DNA from: Colwellia sp. C2M11
Lineage (GTDB): Bacteria; Pseudomonadota; Gammaproteobacteria; Enterobacterales; Alteromonadaceae
Assembly: GCF_018860915.1 (NCBI RefSeq)
Contig: NZ_JAHKQD010000047.1
Location: 124,001-188,000, forward strand
Direction: 5' to 3'
Length of the DNA stretch: 64,000 bases
Shown: piece after piece, positions 9,316-18,681 of the stretch
How the letters are laid out: the number at the start of each line of letters is the position of its first letter
Position numbering within the stretch: the first letter of the stretch is position 1
Notes under the pieces: model-generated
Database searches by the model: none
What the model was told of the DNA's origin: nothing
The model's input: only the letters and a program-made list of their open reading frames with translations
Position numbers and translations under genes: made by a program

Positions 9316-9507
9316 ATGGATAACAGAATTATTGGTGTGATCCTTATCATTGCTGGGGCGGCTCTCGGTTTATGGGGGTACGACGTTTATGATTCAGCTA
9401 GTTCTCAGCTAAGTCGTACATTAAATGGAGATACACCTATTGAAGCTTGGGCAGGAATGGCTGGTGGAGCAATTGCAGTTTTAGCTGGTATTATAAAGTT
9501 AAAGTAA
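9316..9507 (+). CDS. DUF3185 family small membrane protein
   Basis: 63 residues preceded by a good TTAGGAG ribosome-binding site. Two hydrophobic helices (about residues 5-25 and 46-60) flank a short polar segment, DSASSQLSRTLNGDTPIEAW. This pattern fits the DUF3185 family of short proteobacterial membrane proteins. The function is not known. Its position after aqpZ and the Pmp3-like gene suggests a membrane or osmotic stress role, which is inference only. Confidence 0.75.
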   Translation: MDNRIIGVILIIAGAALGLWGYDVYDSASSQLSRTLNGDTPIEAWAGMAGGAIAVLAGIIKLK

Positions 9508-9565
9508 TATTTTTAACGTTATTTAGATATTGATAATCAGTTAGCAGATAGATGACTGATTGTTC

Positions 9566-9596
9566 GGTAGGTCGATATAAATGTCGACCTACCTTT
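9566..9596 (+). terminator. Terminator-like hairpin after the aqpZ cluster
   Basis: GGTAGGTCGA (9566-9575) and TCGACCTACC (9584-9593) form a perfect 10-bp stem with an 8-nt loop, followed by TTTAGTT. It lies between convergent genes and could serve the plus-strand cluster. Confidence 0.7.
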
Positions 9597-9624
9597 AGTT
9601 ATACAGTCAGAGATATATACAAGG

Positions 9625-10911
9625 TTAATGCAATTTTAACCTAGGACGTAAAATACGGTTAATCCGTTCAACTAACATCATTAAAGCCGTTTTAATATAA
9701 CCGTGCAGTGCAACCTTATGCATGCGATATAAAGAAGCGTAAACTAAGCGTGCTAAGCTTCCTTCAACTTTCATTGAACCTTTAGTAAGGCTTCCCATTA
9801 AGCTACCCACAGTACTGTAATTACTAAGGGAAACTAATGATCCATAGTCTGTGTATTTGTACTCTATAAGTGGCTTTTGTTTAAGGGTGGCAAAAATATT
9901 TTTTGCTACCAAAGAAGCCATTTGATGAGCTGATTGAGCGCGAGGAGGAACAAAACCACCTTGAGGTAGCGGGCAACTTGCACAATCACCAATGGCATAA
10001 ATATTATCATCGAGTGTTGTTTGTAATGTTTGTTTAACGACTAGTTGATTAATGCGGTTCGTTTCTAATCCTCCAATATCTTTTAAGAAATTGGGGGCTT
10101 TAATACCTGCAGCCCATACCATTAAGTCAGCCTCAATAAGTTCGCCATCTTTCGTTATTAAGCCTGCTTTTGTTGCTTCAGTCACCATTGTTTTAGTACG
10201 AACATCAACACCTAGGTTCAGTAATTCTTGGTGTGCAGAGCTAGAAATGCGCTCTGGCAAGGCGGGTAATATTTTTTCGCCAGCTTCTACTAGGCTAACC
10301 TTTAAGTCGGTGTTATTAATATGCTCAAAACCATAACTGGAGACTTGCTCTAATGAATTATACAGCTCAGCCGAAAGTTCAACGCCAGTAGCTCCTGCGC
10401 CCACAATAGCAATACTGACCTTATTGGTTTCTTTAACGCCTAATTGCAAATACTTATTAAGCATTAAATGATGAAATCTTTTTGCTTGTTGAGGGTTATC
10501 TAAAAATATACAGTTATCACTAACACCTTTTGTATTAAAGTCATTAGTTACACTGCCTAATGCCATCACTAATATGTCATAATCTAGTGTGCTTTCTGGT
10601 AAGATTTCAGTGCCATCAGGATCAATGATTTTATCTAATTGGATAATCTTTGCTGCGCGATCAATATCTTTTAATGCAGCTAGTTTGAAATTAAAACCAT
10701 GACTCTTTGCATGCACGCGATAACTTAACGCATCAATACCATCATCAAGTGACCCAGCGGCAACCTCATGTAATAAAGGTTTCCATAAATGCGTGTGGTT
10801 TTTGTCTACTAAAGTTATATGAGCCTTACCTTTCCTACCGAGTTTATTGCCAAGTTTAGTGGCAAGCTCTAATCCTCCGGCTCCGCCGCCAACGATAACA
10901 ATTTTATACAT
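9625..10911 (-). CDS. ndh: NADH dehydrogenase type II (NDH-2)
   Basis: 428-residue membrane-associated flavoprotein that transfers electrons from NADH to quinone without pumping protons. It has an N-terminal FAD motif [14 protein letters not shown], a second dinucleotide fold [14 protein letters not shown] for NADH, AIGDCA near residue 310 for FAD, and a C-terminal basic helical tail suited to membrane attachment. I chose the start at 10911 (MYKIVIV), preceded by GAGGAAA; the frame runs five codons further without a better signal. It is monocistronic between terminator-like sequences. Confidence 0.93.
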   Translation of the reverse strand: MYKIVIVGGGAGGLELATKLGNKLGRKGKAHITLVDKNHTHLWKPLLHEVAAGSLDDGIDALSYRVHAKSHGFNFKLAALKDIDRAAKIIQLDKIIDPDGTEILPESTLDYDILVMALGSVTNDFNTKGVSDNCIFLDNPQQAKRFHHLMLNKYLQLGVKETNKVSIAIVGAGATGVELSAELYNSLEQVSSYGFEHINNTDLKVSLVEAGEKILPALPERISSSAHQELLNLGVDVRTKTMVTEATKAGLITKDGELIEADLMVWAAGIKAPNFLKDIGGLETNRINQLVVKQTLQTTLDDNIYAIGDCASCPLPQGGFVPPRAQSAHQMASLVAKNIFATLKQKPLIEYKYTDYGSLVSLSNYSTVGSLMGSLTKGSMKVEGSLARLVYASLYRMHKVALHGYIKTALMMLVERINRILRPRLKLH

Positions 10912-11182
10912 GGTATTTCCTCTCATATTTTTAGATTATTCATTAATATGCAAGCACAACATACTGTTAGTTAATTACTATTTTCGCTTATTTGTTGCGG
11001 ATTAGCCATCGTTTGAACTATGGATAAAGCTCATTCATTAGTATAGTTAGCATAGCTATTTCGCATGCCTAGAGCGTTTTAGCAAAGTGCCTCTAGGTAA
11101 TCTAAAATAAAATCACCAATAACCATACATAATATTAATCAGTCTACTGATTAAGCTAAAGATATTAGGTTAAAAGAGTAAA

Positions 11183-12259
11183 TTAAAAACGCTGAATTTT
11201 ATTGATATCTTGTTTAGCAATAAACTCATTAAACGCATCGGCTAATCGGTCTGTTTCGCTCAATACTTTAAGCCAATATTTAATACGAGTAGGAGCGTCT
11301 AATGTTTTAAAGTCATTTCTATCAGGAATTTTATTATAAGGTAATGATTGGATAAATTTTTCTGAAGGCACTAGTAATACGGTGTTTTCATAATGTTTAT
11401 CGAGCACTTGACGAGACGAGCTCTTATCAAACCAACCCGCTTTAGGTGTATCACTAAAATGAGGATATAGGGTAAGGTTATCGAATTTTTTTTGTTTGGT
11501 ATCAATCACTTTTTCATTGTGAAGTGCAAAGTCAAAATGATAATCAATAATACCACCATCTCTATAGGTACCTTGGGGGGAATTAGCAATATTTTTAATG
11601 CCAGACATCACCATTGGAATTGAGCCTGAAGCAAGAAGGGCATCAGGAATATTGTCTTGGGTAAAGTCTATGTAGTGACTAGTAAAGTTGTATGGATCAT
11701 TTACGATCAAATTGCTTGATTTAGGACGATAGATAAATCGTTCATATTGGTAACTTAATAAACGTCTATCTATTTTATTTAATAACATACTACCAAGTAA
11801 GCCAGCGCATTGAACCGCTTTATTTTCATAGCTTATCAGCCCGTTACATTTAGCGACAATAAAATGTGCTTTGAAAATTTTATTGCTTAACACTTCATTT
11901 ACACCGGATGTGCCAAAAATATGGGACAGCATATCAACAGCTGAATCTGATATATCAGCAGTGGTCGGCTTATCATCATACACTGTACGCGCGTACTTAT
12001 CGGCTAAACGAGAAATAGCTGCTACAGGATCTTTTTGCGCGAAGCAAGCCGCACGAAATGCTCCAGCACTAGAGCCAATAAGGTTTAATTCTGTAGTGCG
12101 TTCTTTAAAGAAGTCACCGAATAGGTATTTATCTAAGCCGAAAAGGGTAAACCATTTTGGTCCACCTGATGCACCTAAGAAATTAGTAAACAGCTCTTGT
12201 TTAAAGCCATTTTCTTGAATAGTTGTTAAGGCGTTTTCGCCTGCGTAAATGTCTAGCAT
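11183..12259 (-). CDS. Patatin-like phospholipase family protein
   Basis: 358-residue predicted Ser-Asp dyad lipid acyl hydrolase. The oxyanion-hole segment SGGPKW (31-36), the nucleophile elbow GSSAG (62-66, Ser64) and the DGG motif (Asp235) are all present, so the enzyme should be active. No signal peptide is visible, which points to a cytoplasmic or membrane-surface enzyme rather than a secreted toxin. The substrate is unknown. No Shine-Dalgarno is obvious before the ATG, and ndh lies downstream on the same strand 270 bases away. Confidence 0.85.
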   Translation of the reverse strand: MLDIYAGENALTTIQENGFKQELFTNFLGASGGPKWFTLFGLDKYLFGDFFKERTTELNLIGSSAGAFRAACFAQKDPVAAISRLADKYARTVYDDKPTTADISDSAVDMLSHIFGTSGVNEVLSNKIFKAHFIVAKCNGLISYENKAVQCAGLLGSMLLNKIDRRLLSYQYERFIYRPKSSNLIVNDPYNFTSHYIDFTQDNIPDALLASGSIPMVMSGIKNIANSPQGTYRDGGIIDYHFDFALHNEKVIDTKQKKFDNLTLYPHFSDTPKAGWFDKSSSRQVLDKHYENTVLLVPSEKFIQSLPYNKIPDRNDFKTLDAPTRIKYWLKVLSETDRLADAFNEFIAKQDINKIQRF

Positions 12260-12599
12260 AAGTTATTAAATGGTATCGTTTAATTGAGTATTATTTTGAC
12301 GCGATAGATAATTGATATTACATTTAAATAAAGTATTAATCATAATTCTTTCTAATGCTTTGAATAATAATGGTGTTCTTGTTAATTTTTACAGTATAGC
12401 GAGGGAATTAGAAGATGAGAACAGCTTATGTAACAGATTATAAGGAGCTTTGTAGCATGTGCTTCAATAAGACCGATTATAAAAATAAACGCATTAACTA
12501 TTTAACATGACCAAACAGGGATAATCGTGTTCAGGATGAATTATAATTAATGCGTTAAAATGCATATTTTTAACGTTAACTTTACCTTAAAGCTAAAGA
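12260..12599. other. Intergenic region between the patatin and TonB receptor genes
   Basis: No coding region is supported. AACGCATTAA (12488-12497) and TTAATGCGTT (12547-12556) form a 10-bp inverted repeat about 50 bases apart. It may hold the terminator region of the minus-strand receptor gene and the patatin promoter; neither is clear. Confidence 0.35.
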
Positions 12600-14732
12600 T
12601 TAAAAGCTATAAGTTAAGCCAACACTTGCTGTGATAGGAGCACCATAAAAGCCAATGTTTTTCAGGCTCGTGATATATTTTTCATCGGTGATGTTATCAA
12701 TATTTGCTTGTATGGCAAGATCATTAGATACATTCCAGCGAGCAAAGGCATTAACCAATAAGTAAGAGTCTTGCTTAACAGAGCCTGCGGCATTCTCAAC
12801 TTCTGATTGCCATCTACCACCTAAACCAAGTTTTAATTCTGGTAGCTGCGGTAAATTATAAGCTAAAGTAAACTTAACGGTATCTTTAGGCTCCCATGCA
12901 CTAGTATCATCACCAAAATCATCTTCAATATCTACAAAAGTATAAGAAAAATTAGCGTTTAGGTTATCGGTAATATTACCTGCAACTTCTACCTCAAAAC
13001 CGGTTGAATCCATTGTTGCGCCTTCGTAATAATAAGTTCCGTTATCATCAATACCAGCAAAAACGGCGATATTTTCTTGCTCAGCACTAAATACTGCAAA
13101 TGTAGTTAATAGGTTATCGTCAAACCATTGCGTTTTTACGCCTATTTCGTAATTAACACCTTTGCTAGGGTCTAGAAATTCACCATCAATATCGTACTGA
13201 TCTAATGGTTGATAAATATCTGAGTAACTTACATATACATTAACATCGTCATTAATCATATATGTTGCAGCAAGGTATGGACTAATTTCACTTTCATCAT
13301 TATCAACAGCCACACCTGAATTATTACCTTTACGGTTATAATCAATCGCATTAAACCCTGCGATAACAAATAAATCATCCGTTATATTCAACTTAGTCGA
13401 TCCAAATATACGCGTAAGAGTGACATCAAGATCGGCATATGTAACTTGATCATCCCATTCTGGTTCAGGCAACGCGTCAGAGTTTGTTGAATAGGGGAAA
13501 GCTGGAGCGTATGTTACAGTTGAACCGTTATATTCAAAGTATGGTGCTGAGGCAATAGAAGGGTTTGTAAATGAAGTAGAAGTACTTTTGGAGGAACTTG
13601 TACCAAACATTAACTCGTGATTTTTACCCGCTAAGTTATATTCACCTTTAACAGTTACATCGAATAAATCAGCTTTAAACTCAGAATCATAACGGCCAGG
13701 TAAAGCAATTAAACCTAAGTTAGTTTCGCTGTCAAACAGTCCTAAAGCATCATAAACATAGAGCAATTTACTTTGATCATCAGACGCTTGTCTATTATAA
13801 GTAGCTTTCACTTCCCAATCGTTATCGAAAGTATAAGTATATTCAGCAAAAAAGTTTGTATTGACAGCATCCCATATAGTCCAGTCTTGAGTCGGACTAC
13901 TACTTACATCAAAGTCTGCTTGTGTGCCATCGGCGTATGCTAATGATAAGCCCCCCCACATAACACCATCACTATTAGCATCTTGATGTGATGCACCAAA
14001 GGCTAGTGTTGAATTATCTGTTAGTTGGCCATCAACCACAAAAGAGATATAAGTGCGATCATCCTCTAAGCCATCAAGGTATGAACCAGAGTCTTCAGCA
14101 ACAGCAATAACGCGCGCTGCCCAACTACCGCTATCAGTTAAAAAGAATGAATAATCGGCTTGTAAACGTTTAAGATCGTACGAGCCTAAAGTTACACCTA
14201 CTTCACCTTCATTTTCATTGGTTGGACGTTTACGTACATAGTTAATTGTACCAGCAGAGTTACCAACACCGGTTAATTGACCATTAGCACCACGAATAAC
14301 TTCAATTTTTTCATAAGCGTAACTTTCCATTGCACCGGTAACAAGTCCCCAACCATTAGGTAGGCCGATACCATCTATTTGAGTGCTTTGAATATCAAAA
14401 CCGCGGGCTGTATATCGAGTACGGTTAGTTTCACCTTGTTCTACGGTAATACCTGTCGCCATTTTCATAACGTCATTAATACTATTCGCAGCAAAGTTTT
14501 CAATTTGTTCTGCACTTATAACGCTAATTGATTGTGGCGTTTCATTAAGCTCCATCGTTAAACCGGTGGCACCTTTGCTAACTCGGTCTTGACGAACGCC
14601 TACGATAAGTATTTTCTCAACATTATTATTTTCTATTTCAGCACTTTTTTCTGTTTGTACATTTTGTGCATAAGCCGGAAGTCCCATAGCCAAAATTAAC
14701 GTAGAAAATGCAAAAGTACATTTAAGTTTCAT
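12600..14732 (-). CDS. TonB-dependent siderophore receptor
   Basis: 710-residue outer-membrane receptor. The signal peptide MKLKCTFAFSTLILAMGLPAYAQ is followed by a short TonB-box-like region (EKILIVG), a plug domain (residues about 45-160, with LNETPQSISVIS and the TARGFDIQ segment of siderophore receptors) and a C-terminal 22-strand barrel ending in the required aromatic residue (YSF). I chose ATG 14732, with TGAGGAT upstream, over an extension to 14786 that would bury the signal peptide. Uptake is energised by TonB-ExbBD, encoded elsewhere. The Fur-box-like site upstream supports iron control. The ligand is unknown; no siderophore biosynthesis genes are adjacent. Confidence 0.9.
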   Translation of the reverse strand: MKLKCTFAFSTLILAMGLPAYAQNVQTEKSAEIENNNVEKILIVGVRQDRVSKGATGLTMELNETPQSISVISAEQIENFAANSINDVMKMATGITVEQGETNRTRYTARGFDIQSTQIDGIGLPNGWGLVTGAMESYAYEKIEVIRGANGQLTGVGNSAGTINYVRKRPTNENEGEVGVTLGSYDLKRLQADYSFFLTDSGSWAARVIAVAEDSGSYLDGLEDDRTYISFVVDGQLTDNSTLAFGASHQDANSDGVMWGGLSLAYADGTQADFDVSSSPTQDWTIWDAVNTNFFAEYTYTFDNDWEVKATYNRQASDDQSKLLYVYDALGLFDSETNLGLIALPGRYDSEFKADLFDVTVKGEYNLAGKNHELMFGTSSSKSTSTSFTNPSIASAPYFEYNGSTVTYAPAFPYSTNSDALPEPEWDDQVTYADLDVTLTRIFGSTKLNITDDLFVIAGFNAIDYNRKGNNSGVAVDNDESEISPYLAATYMINDDVNVYVSYSDIYQPLDQYDIDGEFLDPSKGVNYEIGVKTQWFDDNLLTTFAVFSAEQENIAVFAGIDDNGTYYYEGATMDSTGFEVEVAGNITDNLNANFSYTFVDIEDDFGDDTSAWEPKDTVKFTLAYNLPQLPELKLGLGGRWQSEVENAAGSVKQDSYLLVNAFARWNVSNDLAIQANIDNITDEKYITSLKNIGFYGAPITASVGLTYSF

Positions 14733-14777
14733 GTTTATCCTCAGGTTATCTATTCTGTTATTAGCAAATTTCTCGCT

Positions 14778-14821
14778 ATTATACATTTAGTAAACTGTAA
14801 CACAAATGATAATTGTTTTTA
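14778..14821 (-). promoter_or_regulatory. Candidate Fur box and promoter of the TonB receptor
   Basis: TGATAAT-T-GTTTTTA (14807-14821) matches the 7-1-7 Fur core TGATAATnATTATCA at 11 of 14 positions, with the left half perfect. On the minus strand a TATAAT box lies at 14783-14778, with TTGTGT 16 bases upstream (14805-14800) beside the Fur core. This fits repression under iron sufficiency. Confidence 0.55.
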
Positions 14822-14901
14822 TTTGTAGGTGATTGAGGTAAGACAAATTACATTAATTAAGTGAACAATTTTATACGGAGAAAAAATTGCCAAATACAAG
14901 G

Positions 14902-14942
14902 TATTTATTTAATAATTCGTTGTGCTAATTATTAAATAAATA
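14902..14942. repeat. Perfect 16-bp inverted repeat
   Basis: The arms 14902-14917 and 14927-14942 are exact reverse complements (AT-only) around a 9-nt loop, CGTTGTGCT. It lies between the receptor promoter and the 3' end of the dGTPase gene. The rest of 14822-15318 shows no gene. Confidence 0.5.
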
Positions 14943-15221
14943 ACGATGTCGTTGGTGGTTTTAGCAAGTCGAAATGATCATTTAGCTAGTGAGATTGGTA
15001 TAAGCTGTTCTTTATACATAATGAGGCCTGTATTTATCTCTATTACCTGTTAGTGGGAATGTTATATTACATTGCAATAAATAAGCATAAGTGGTTGTTG
15101 TTAGTCGTGCTATTAACGTTGGAGAATAAAGTTTATTTGATTAGTAAAAGTGAAGAAGATATCGAAAGATTCTCTTTGTAGGTATATTTCTAAGGCTATT
15201 TTATTAATATTTCTATTAACT

Positions 15222-15257
15222 TTAATGACCTTAAATATTCATATTTAAGGTCATTAA
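15222..15257. repeat. Perfect 17-bp inverted repeat near the 3' end of the dGTPase gene
   Basis: The arms 15222-15238 and 15241-15257 are exact reverse complements with a 2-nt spacer, including TGACCTTAAAT. It lies about 60 bases past the dGTPase stop on that gene's downstream side. No good T-run follows on the minus strand, so it is either a weak terminator or an mRNA-stabilising hairpin. Confidence 0.5.
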
Positions 15258-15318
15258 TTCTTTGCTATTGTTGTCTCAATTTGACGAGTAAAATAACAAT
15301 AAGCTCAAGGTAACTAAT

Positions 15319-16662
15319 TTAGCTTAAATTATAACCGCTATTGGCGTTAGGGAAGAATAACGTTTGGTACAATCTTGTGGCATAGTCATCTGTCATTCCT
15401 GCAATATAATCAGCAATAACACGGTATTCATTTTCACCATTATCTTTAGCTTGTTGCCAACGTTTAGCACTATTTTTTGGTAATAACCTTAATGGATCAG
15501 ATGATAATGCTTCAAATAGCTCCATCACTATTTGTTGGCCTCTATATTCAAGTCGCTGAATACTCGTTTGTTTTATAACAAAGTTATAAACGAAGTCTTT
15601 GAATATTTGTAGTACTTGCATTGTCACTTTAGGTAGTGTCGCATTGTACTTTAATAATGGCTCTTTGAAGTTAACATTAGTATAACGTTCATTTAAATCA
15701 GTTAATTCTATCGCGGTTATTAGGTAATTGACTAAGCCACCAATCGCGTCTTTTTGTAAATAATGTTGTTCGCTAAATAGGTTGCTCGTTAATGATTGGC
15801 AATACTGTAAAATCCAAGCGTCATCTAATTGCAATAATTTTTGAATAACATGAGTGTCAAAGTCATTCTGATTAACAACCCCTGTAACAATAGCATCTTC
15901 AAGATCATGGATACCATAAGCAATATCATCAGCTAGTTCCATAATTGAGCAGTCTAGTGATTTAAAGCGAGTTTTGTTATGACCTTTTTGTTGGATTTTT
16001 ATTTGTTGAAATAATTCACGATCGGTTGCTGATAGAGGGGCTAGTAGCCAATTAATTATTTCTTCATCATCATAATATAACCCTTTAGGTGGATGCCATT
16101 CACCGGCTTTTAACTGCCTGAAATTATCAATAACTGAATGATTAGAGGCGTTGCTTAATTTTTCTAATGTTTGTGGATATTTTAATAAACCTAATAGCGT
16201 TCTTCGGCTTAAATTCATACCATGATGTTCGCTAAAAGGCTCTAAACGAGCAACAATTCTAAAGGTTTGTCCATTGCCTTCAAAACCGCCATGATCTCGC
16301 ATCATGTAATGTAATGCTACTTCACCGCCATGCCCGAAAGGAGGGTGACCAATATCATGCGCTAAACAAATGGCTTCAACTAAGCTATCAGTAACTGGAA
16401 ATAATGTTTGGCATAATTGAGGGTATTTACAGCGAAGTTGTGCGGTAATACCTGAGCCAATTTGCGCAGCTTCAAGAGAATGAGTTAACCGTGTGCGATA
16501 AAAATCACTTTGACCGCTACCCATGACCTGAGTTTTTGATTGTAATCGTCTAAAAGCGGCGGAGTGTAGAATTCTAGCACGATCTCGTTGAAAAGGATCA
16601 CGATGATCATGTTGTCTTTTTGATACTTTCTTTAAACGTCTTTCCAACCAAACTTCATTCAT
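15319..16662 (-). CDS. dGTPase-like deoxynucleoside triphosphohydrolase (HD domain)
   Basis: 447-residue HD-domain enzyme predicted to cleave dNTPs to deoxynucleoside and triphosphate. The HD ligands appear in order: THSLEAAQIG, then ICLAHDIGHPPFGHGGE, then ELADDIAYGIHDLED. The N-terminal R-D-R-R signature (HRDPFQRDRARILHSAAFRRL) is that of the Dgt-like group 2/3 proteins. It is shorter than E. coli Dgt (505 residues). The role is probably dNTP pool control; single-stranded-DNA activation and phage restriction are known for some relatives but cannot be read here. A dyad-rich spacer separates it from the divergent binding-protein gene. Confidence 0.88.
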   Translation of the reverse strand: MNEVWLERRLKKVSKRQHDHRDPFQRDRARILHSAAFRRLQSKTQVMGSGQSDFYRTRLTHSLEAAQIGSGITAQLRCKYPQLCQTLFPVTDSLVEAICLAHDIGHPPFGHGGEVALHYMMRDHGGFEGNGQTFRIVARLEPFSEHHGMNLSRRTLLGLLKYPQTLEKLSNASNHSVIDNFRQLKAGEWHPPKGLYYDDEEIINWLLAPLSATDRELFQQIKIQQKGHNKTRFKSLDCSIMELADDIAYGIHDLEDAIVTGVVNQNDFDTHVIQKLLQLDDAWILQYCQSLTSNLFSEQHYLQKDAIGGLVNYLITAIELTDLNERYTNVNFKEPLLKYNATLPKVTMQVLQIFKDFVYNFVIKQTSIQRLEYRGQQIVMELFEALSSDPLRLLPKNSAKRWQQAKDNGENEYRVIADYIAGMTDDYATRLYQTLFFPNANSGYNLS

Positions 16663-16718
16663 AGCTGTCTCATACCGTCTTGATTTTTCATGAATAACAA
16701 TATATCAATTGATGTTAC

Positions 16719-16760
16719 ACTGATTGATACTATAGCGAATAATAAATAGTATCAATCAGT
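16719..16760. repeat. Perfect 15-bp inverted repeat in a divergent promoter region
   Basis: ACTGATTGATACTAT (16719-16733) and its exact reverse complement (16746-16760) flank a 12-nt loop between two divergent genes. CTTTATTT follows on the plus strand. It could be a regulator binding dyad or a leader hairpin for the binding-protein gene. Confidence 0.55.
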
Positions 16761-16812
16761 CTTTATTTCGAAGTGAGCTAAGTATTCATTTGGGTATGAA
16801 TTTAGGAGTGAA

Positions 16813-17595
16813 TTGTTTTTGAAATTTTTAGTTAAAACAGCTGTTTTTGTGATGCTATTTTTAGCTACTATTCAGCCTAATGCATTTTGTGCTGAAGATA
16901 ATCACATTATCTTGCTTGCCGGCTTATCCAAACCGCCTTTTATTTTTGTTGAGAATGATAAAGGTATGCAAATTGAAATTATCCAGGCGGCACTTGATAA
17001 ATATCACTATCAAATAAGCTTTTTTTATTTGCCAATGACTAGGCATATAGAGGTGTATAAAAAACGTAATATTGAAGGCTTGATTACCTTATCAACGACA
17101 GAAAATGAATTAGGGTTATATCTTTCAAAACCTTATATAAGTTACCGAAATGTAGTGGTGACACTGGCAGATAGTAACGTCAATATAACAAAAATTTCAG
17201 ATTTATCAGATATGCGCGTTGCTGGATTTCAAAATGCGCTCAAGTTTTTAGGAAAGGAATACAATAATATTTTCAAAGAGTCGAATAGTTATGTTGAATT
17301 AGCTGATCAGAAAAGCCAAGTAGCATTATTATTTACTCAACGAGTTGATGCTCTGGTAATTGATATAGATATTTTTAAGTATTTACTCACTTTAATGAAA
17401 AAAGAAGGCTTAAGTAAGAATATTTATAATGCCGAATTTGTCGTTCATCCATTGTTCGGAAATATTGATTATGTTGCAGGCTTTAGCAATCAGCAACTGC
17501 AGAAAGATTTTGATAATGGCATCAGCGAGATTAAGGCGAACGGTAACTATCAAAAAATTATTGATAGTTACCTAAAACCTCAAACTCAAAACTAG
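16813..17595 (+). CDS. Periplasmic solute-binding protein, family 3-like
   Basis: 260 residues with a signal peptide (hydrophobic core AVFVMLFLATI, probable cleavage after AFCA). The body has the SBP_bac_3 pattern: an early PPFIF, GMQIEIIQAAL, a hinge region, and DLSDMRVAGFQ as the second-lobe entry. No ABC permease or ATPase gene is adjacent, so it may be an orphan binding protein or a sensor partner. The start is uncertain: TTG at 16813 or TTG at 16819, both behind TAGGAG (16803-16808); nearby ATG and GTG codons are out of frame and soon stop. The ligand is unknown, possibly an amino acid or a small organic compound. Confidence 0.7.
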   Translation: MFLKFLVKTAVFVMLFLATIQPNAFCAEDNHIILLAGLSKPPFIFVENDKGMQIEIIQAALDKYHYQISFFYLPMTRHIEVYKKRNIEGLITLSTTENELGLYLSKPYISYRNVVVTLADSNVNITKISDLSDMRVAGFQNALKFLGKEYNNIFKESNSYVELADQKSQVALLFTQRVDALVIDIDIFKYLLTLMKKEGLSKNIYNAEFVVHPLFGNIDYVAGFSNQQLQKDFDNGISEIKANGNYQKIIDSYLKPQTQN

Positions 17596-17649
17596 CTTAG
17601 AAAGCCTAGGATTTAGTAGGAAAGAATAATGAACCTGATCTTAGGTTCA

Positions 17650-18615
17650 TTAAGCATTAGCAATAAAAATAGCCCTTTGTGGCGCTGGGTAGCCCTCGAT
17701 TGTTTTACTGTTATCTTCTGGGTCTAAAAAGTCAGACAATGACTCAGTATCTATCCACTCTGTTTTTCGTTGCTCATCTAAGGCGGTAATATCTGTATTT
17801 ACAACTCGAATATTGCTAAAGCCACAGCGCTCTAACCATGCGCACATTGCCTTAGCGCTTGGTAAAAACCAAACGTTGCGCATTTTAGCATAGCGTTCAC
17901 CAGGTACTAATACCGTATTTTCATCGCCGTCTACAATTAAGGTTTCTAGCACTAGCTCACCACCTTTGACTAATTGTGATTTTAACTGGTAAAGGAAATC
18001 GATAGGAGAGCGGCGATGATATAAAACGCCCATGGCAAAAACAGTGTCAAAAGATTTTAATTCCGGTAATTGTTCAACACCTAAAGGTAATAAGTTAACC
18101 GCTTTATCTTGAATGAAATGTTGTACAGCATTAAATTGCATTAAAAAGAGTTGTGTCGGATCTACGCCGACAACAAATTTAGCTCCGGCACCGCGCATTC
18201 GCCATAAATGATAGCCGCTGCCACAACCTATATCTAAAACATACTTACCTGATAAATCGCCAATATGTTCCGCTAATCGATCCCATTTAAAGTCGCTACG
18301 CCATTCTGTATCTATGTGCAGGCCATGAATATGGTATGGACCTTTACGCCAAGGTTTAAACTTTTTCATTAAGTTTTCTAAGCGTTTTTCTTCACCGGGA
18401 TTTAAATCACCCTTACTACCCACAGTAACACTTGTGGTTAAATCTACGTTGTTACTCTGACCATTAGGTAAGGCTTCTAGCGTTTTCTGCCAATGTTTAA
18501 ATTCGCCATGAAGTTCGTTTTTTTGCCAGTGATCAAGCTGTGCAGGCAAAGTGTTTAACCAATGGCTTAAACGGTTAGTCGCAATTTGTTGATAAAAGTT
18601 ACTAAAATTTGTCAT
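17650..18615 (-). CDS. cmoB: tRNA U34 carboxymethyltransferase
   Basis: 321-residue enzyme that transfers a carboxymethyl group from carboxy-SAM to 5-hydroxyuridine at the tRNA wobble position, giving cmo5U. The Rossmann motif [13 protein letters not shown], the family segment [16 protein letters not shown] and GVLYHRRSP are present. The length equals the usual 320-330. It lies 66 bases after cmoA in the same orientation, the common cmoA-cmoB arrangement. Confidence 0.96.
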   Translation of the reverse strand: MTNFSNFYQQIATNRLSHWLNTLPAQLDHWQKNELHGEFKHWQKTLEALPNGQSNNVDLTTSVTVGSKGDLNPGEEKRLENLMKKFKPWRKGPYHIHGLHIDTEWRSDFKWDRLAEHIGDLSGKYVLDIGCGSGYHLWRMRGAGAKFVVGVDPTQLFLMQFNAVQHFIQDKAVNLLPLGVEQLPELKSFDTVFAMGVLYHRRSPIDFLYQLKSQLVKGGELVLETLIVDGDENTVLVPGERYAKMRNVWFLPSAKAMCAWLERCGFSNIRVVNTDITALDEQRKTEWIDTESLSDFLDPEDNSKTIEGYPAPQRAIFIANA

Positions 18616-18681
18616 AGTGTTTGTCTGTAGATTACTTCTATTTAGAAATTAATATTTAAGGTAAAGTATTTGTTAGGTTAA

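Noticed and set aside
11068..11097. CCTAGAG/CTCTAGG 7-bp inverted repeat between the patatin and ndh genes
   Set aside because: Short arms, 16-base loop and no T-run on either strand; too weak to call a terminator.
12600..14786. Upstream extension of the siderophore receptor to 14786
   Set aside because: It would place 18 polar residues before the signal peptide; ATG 14732 has a good Shine-Dalgarno.
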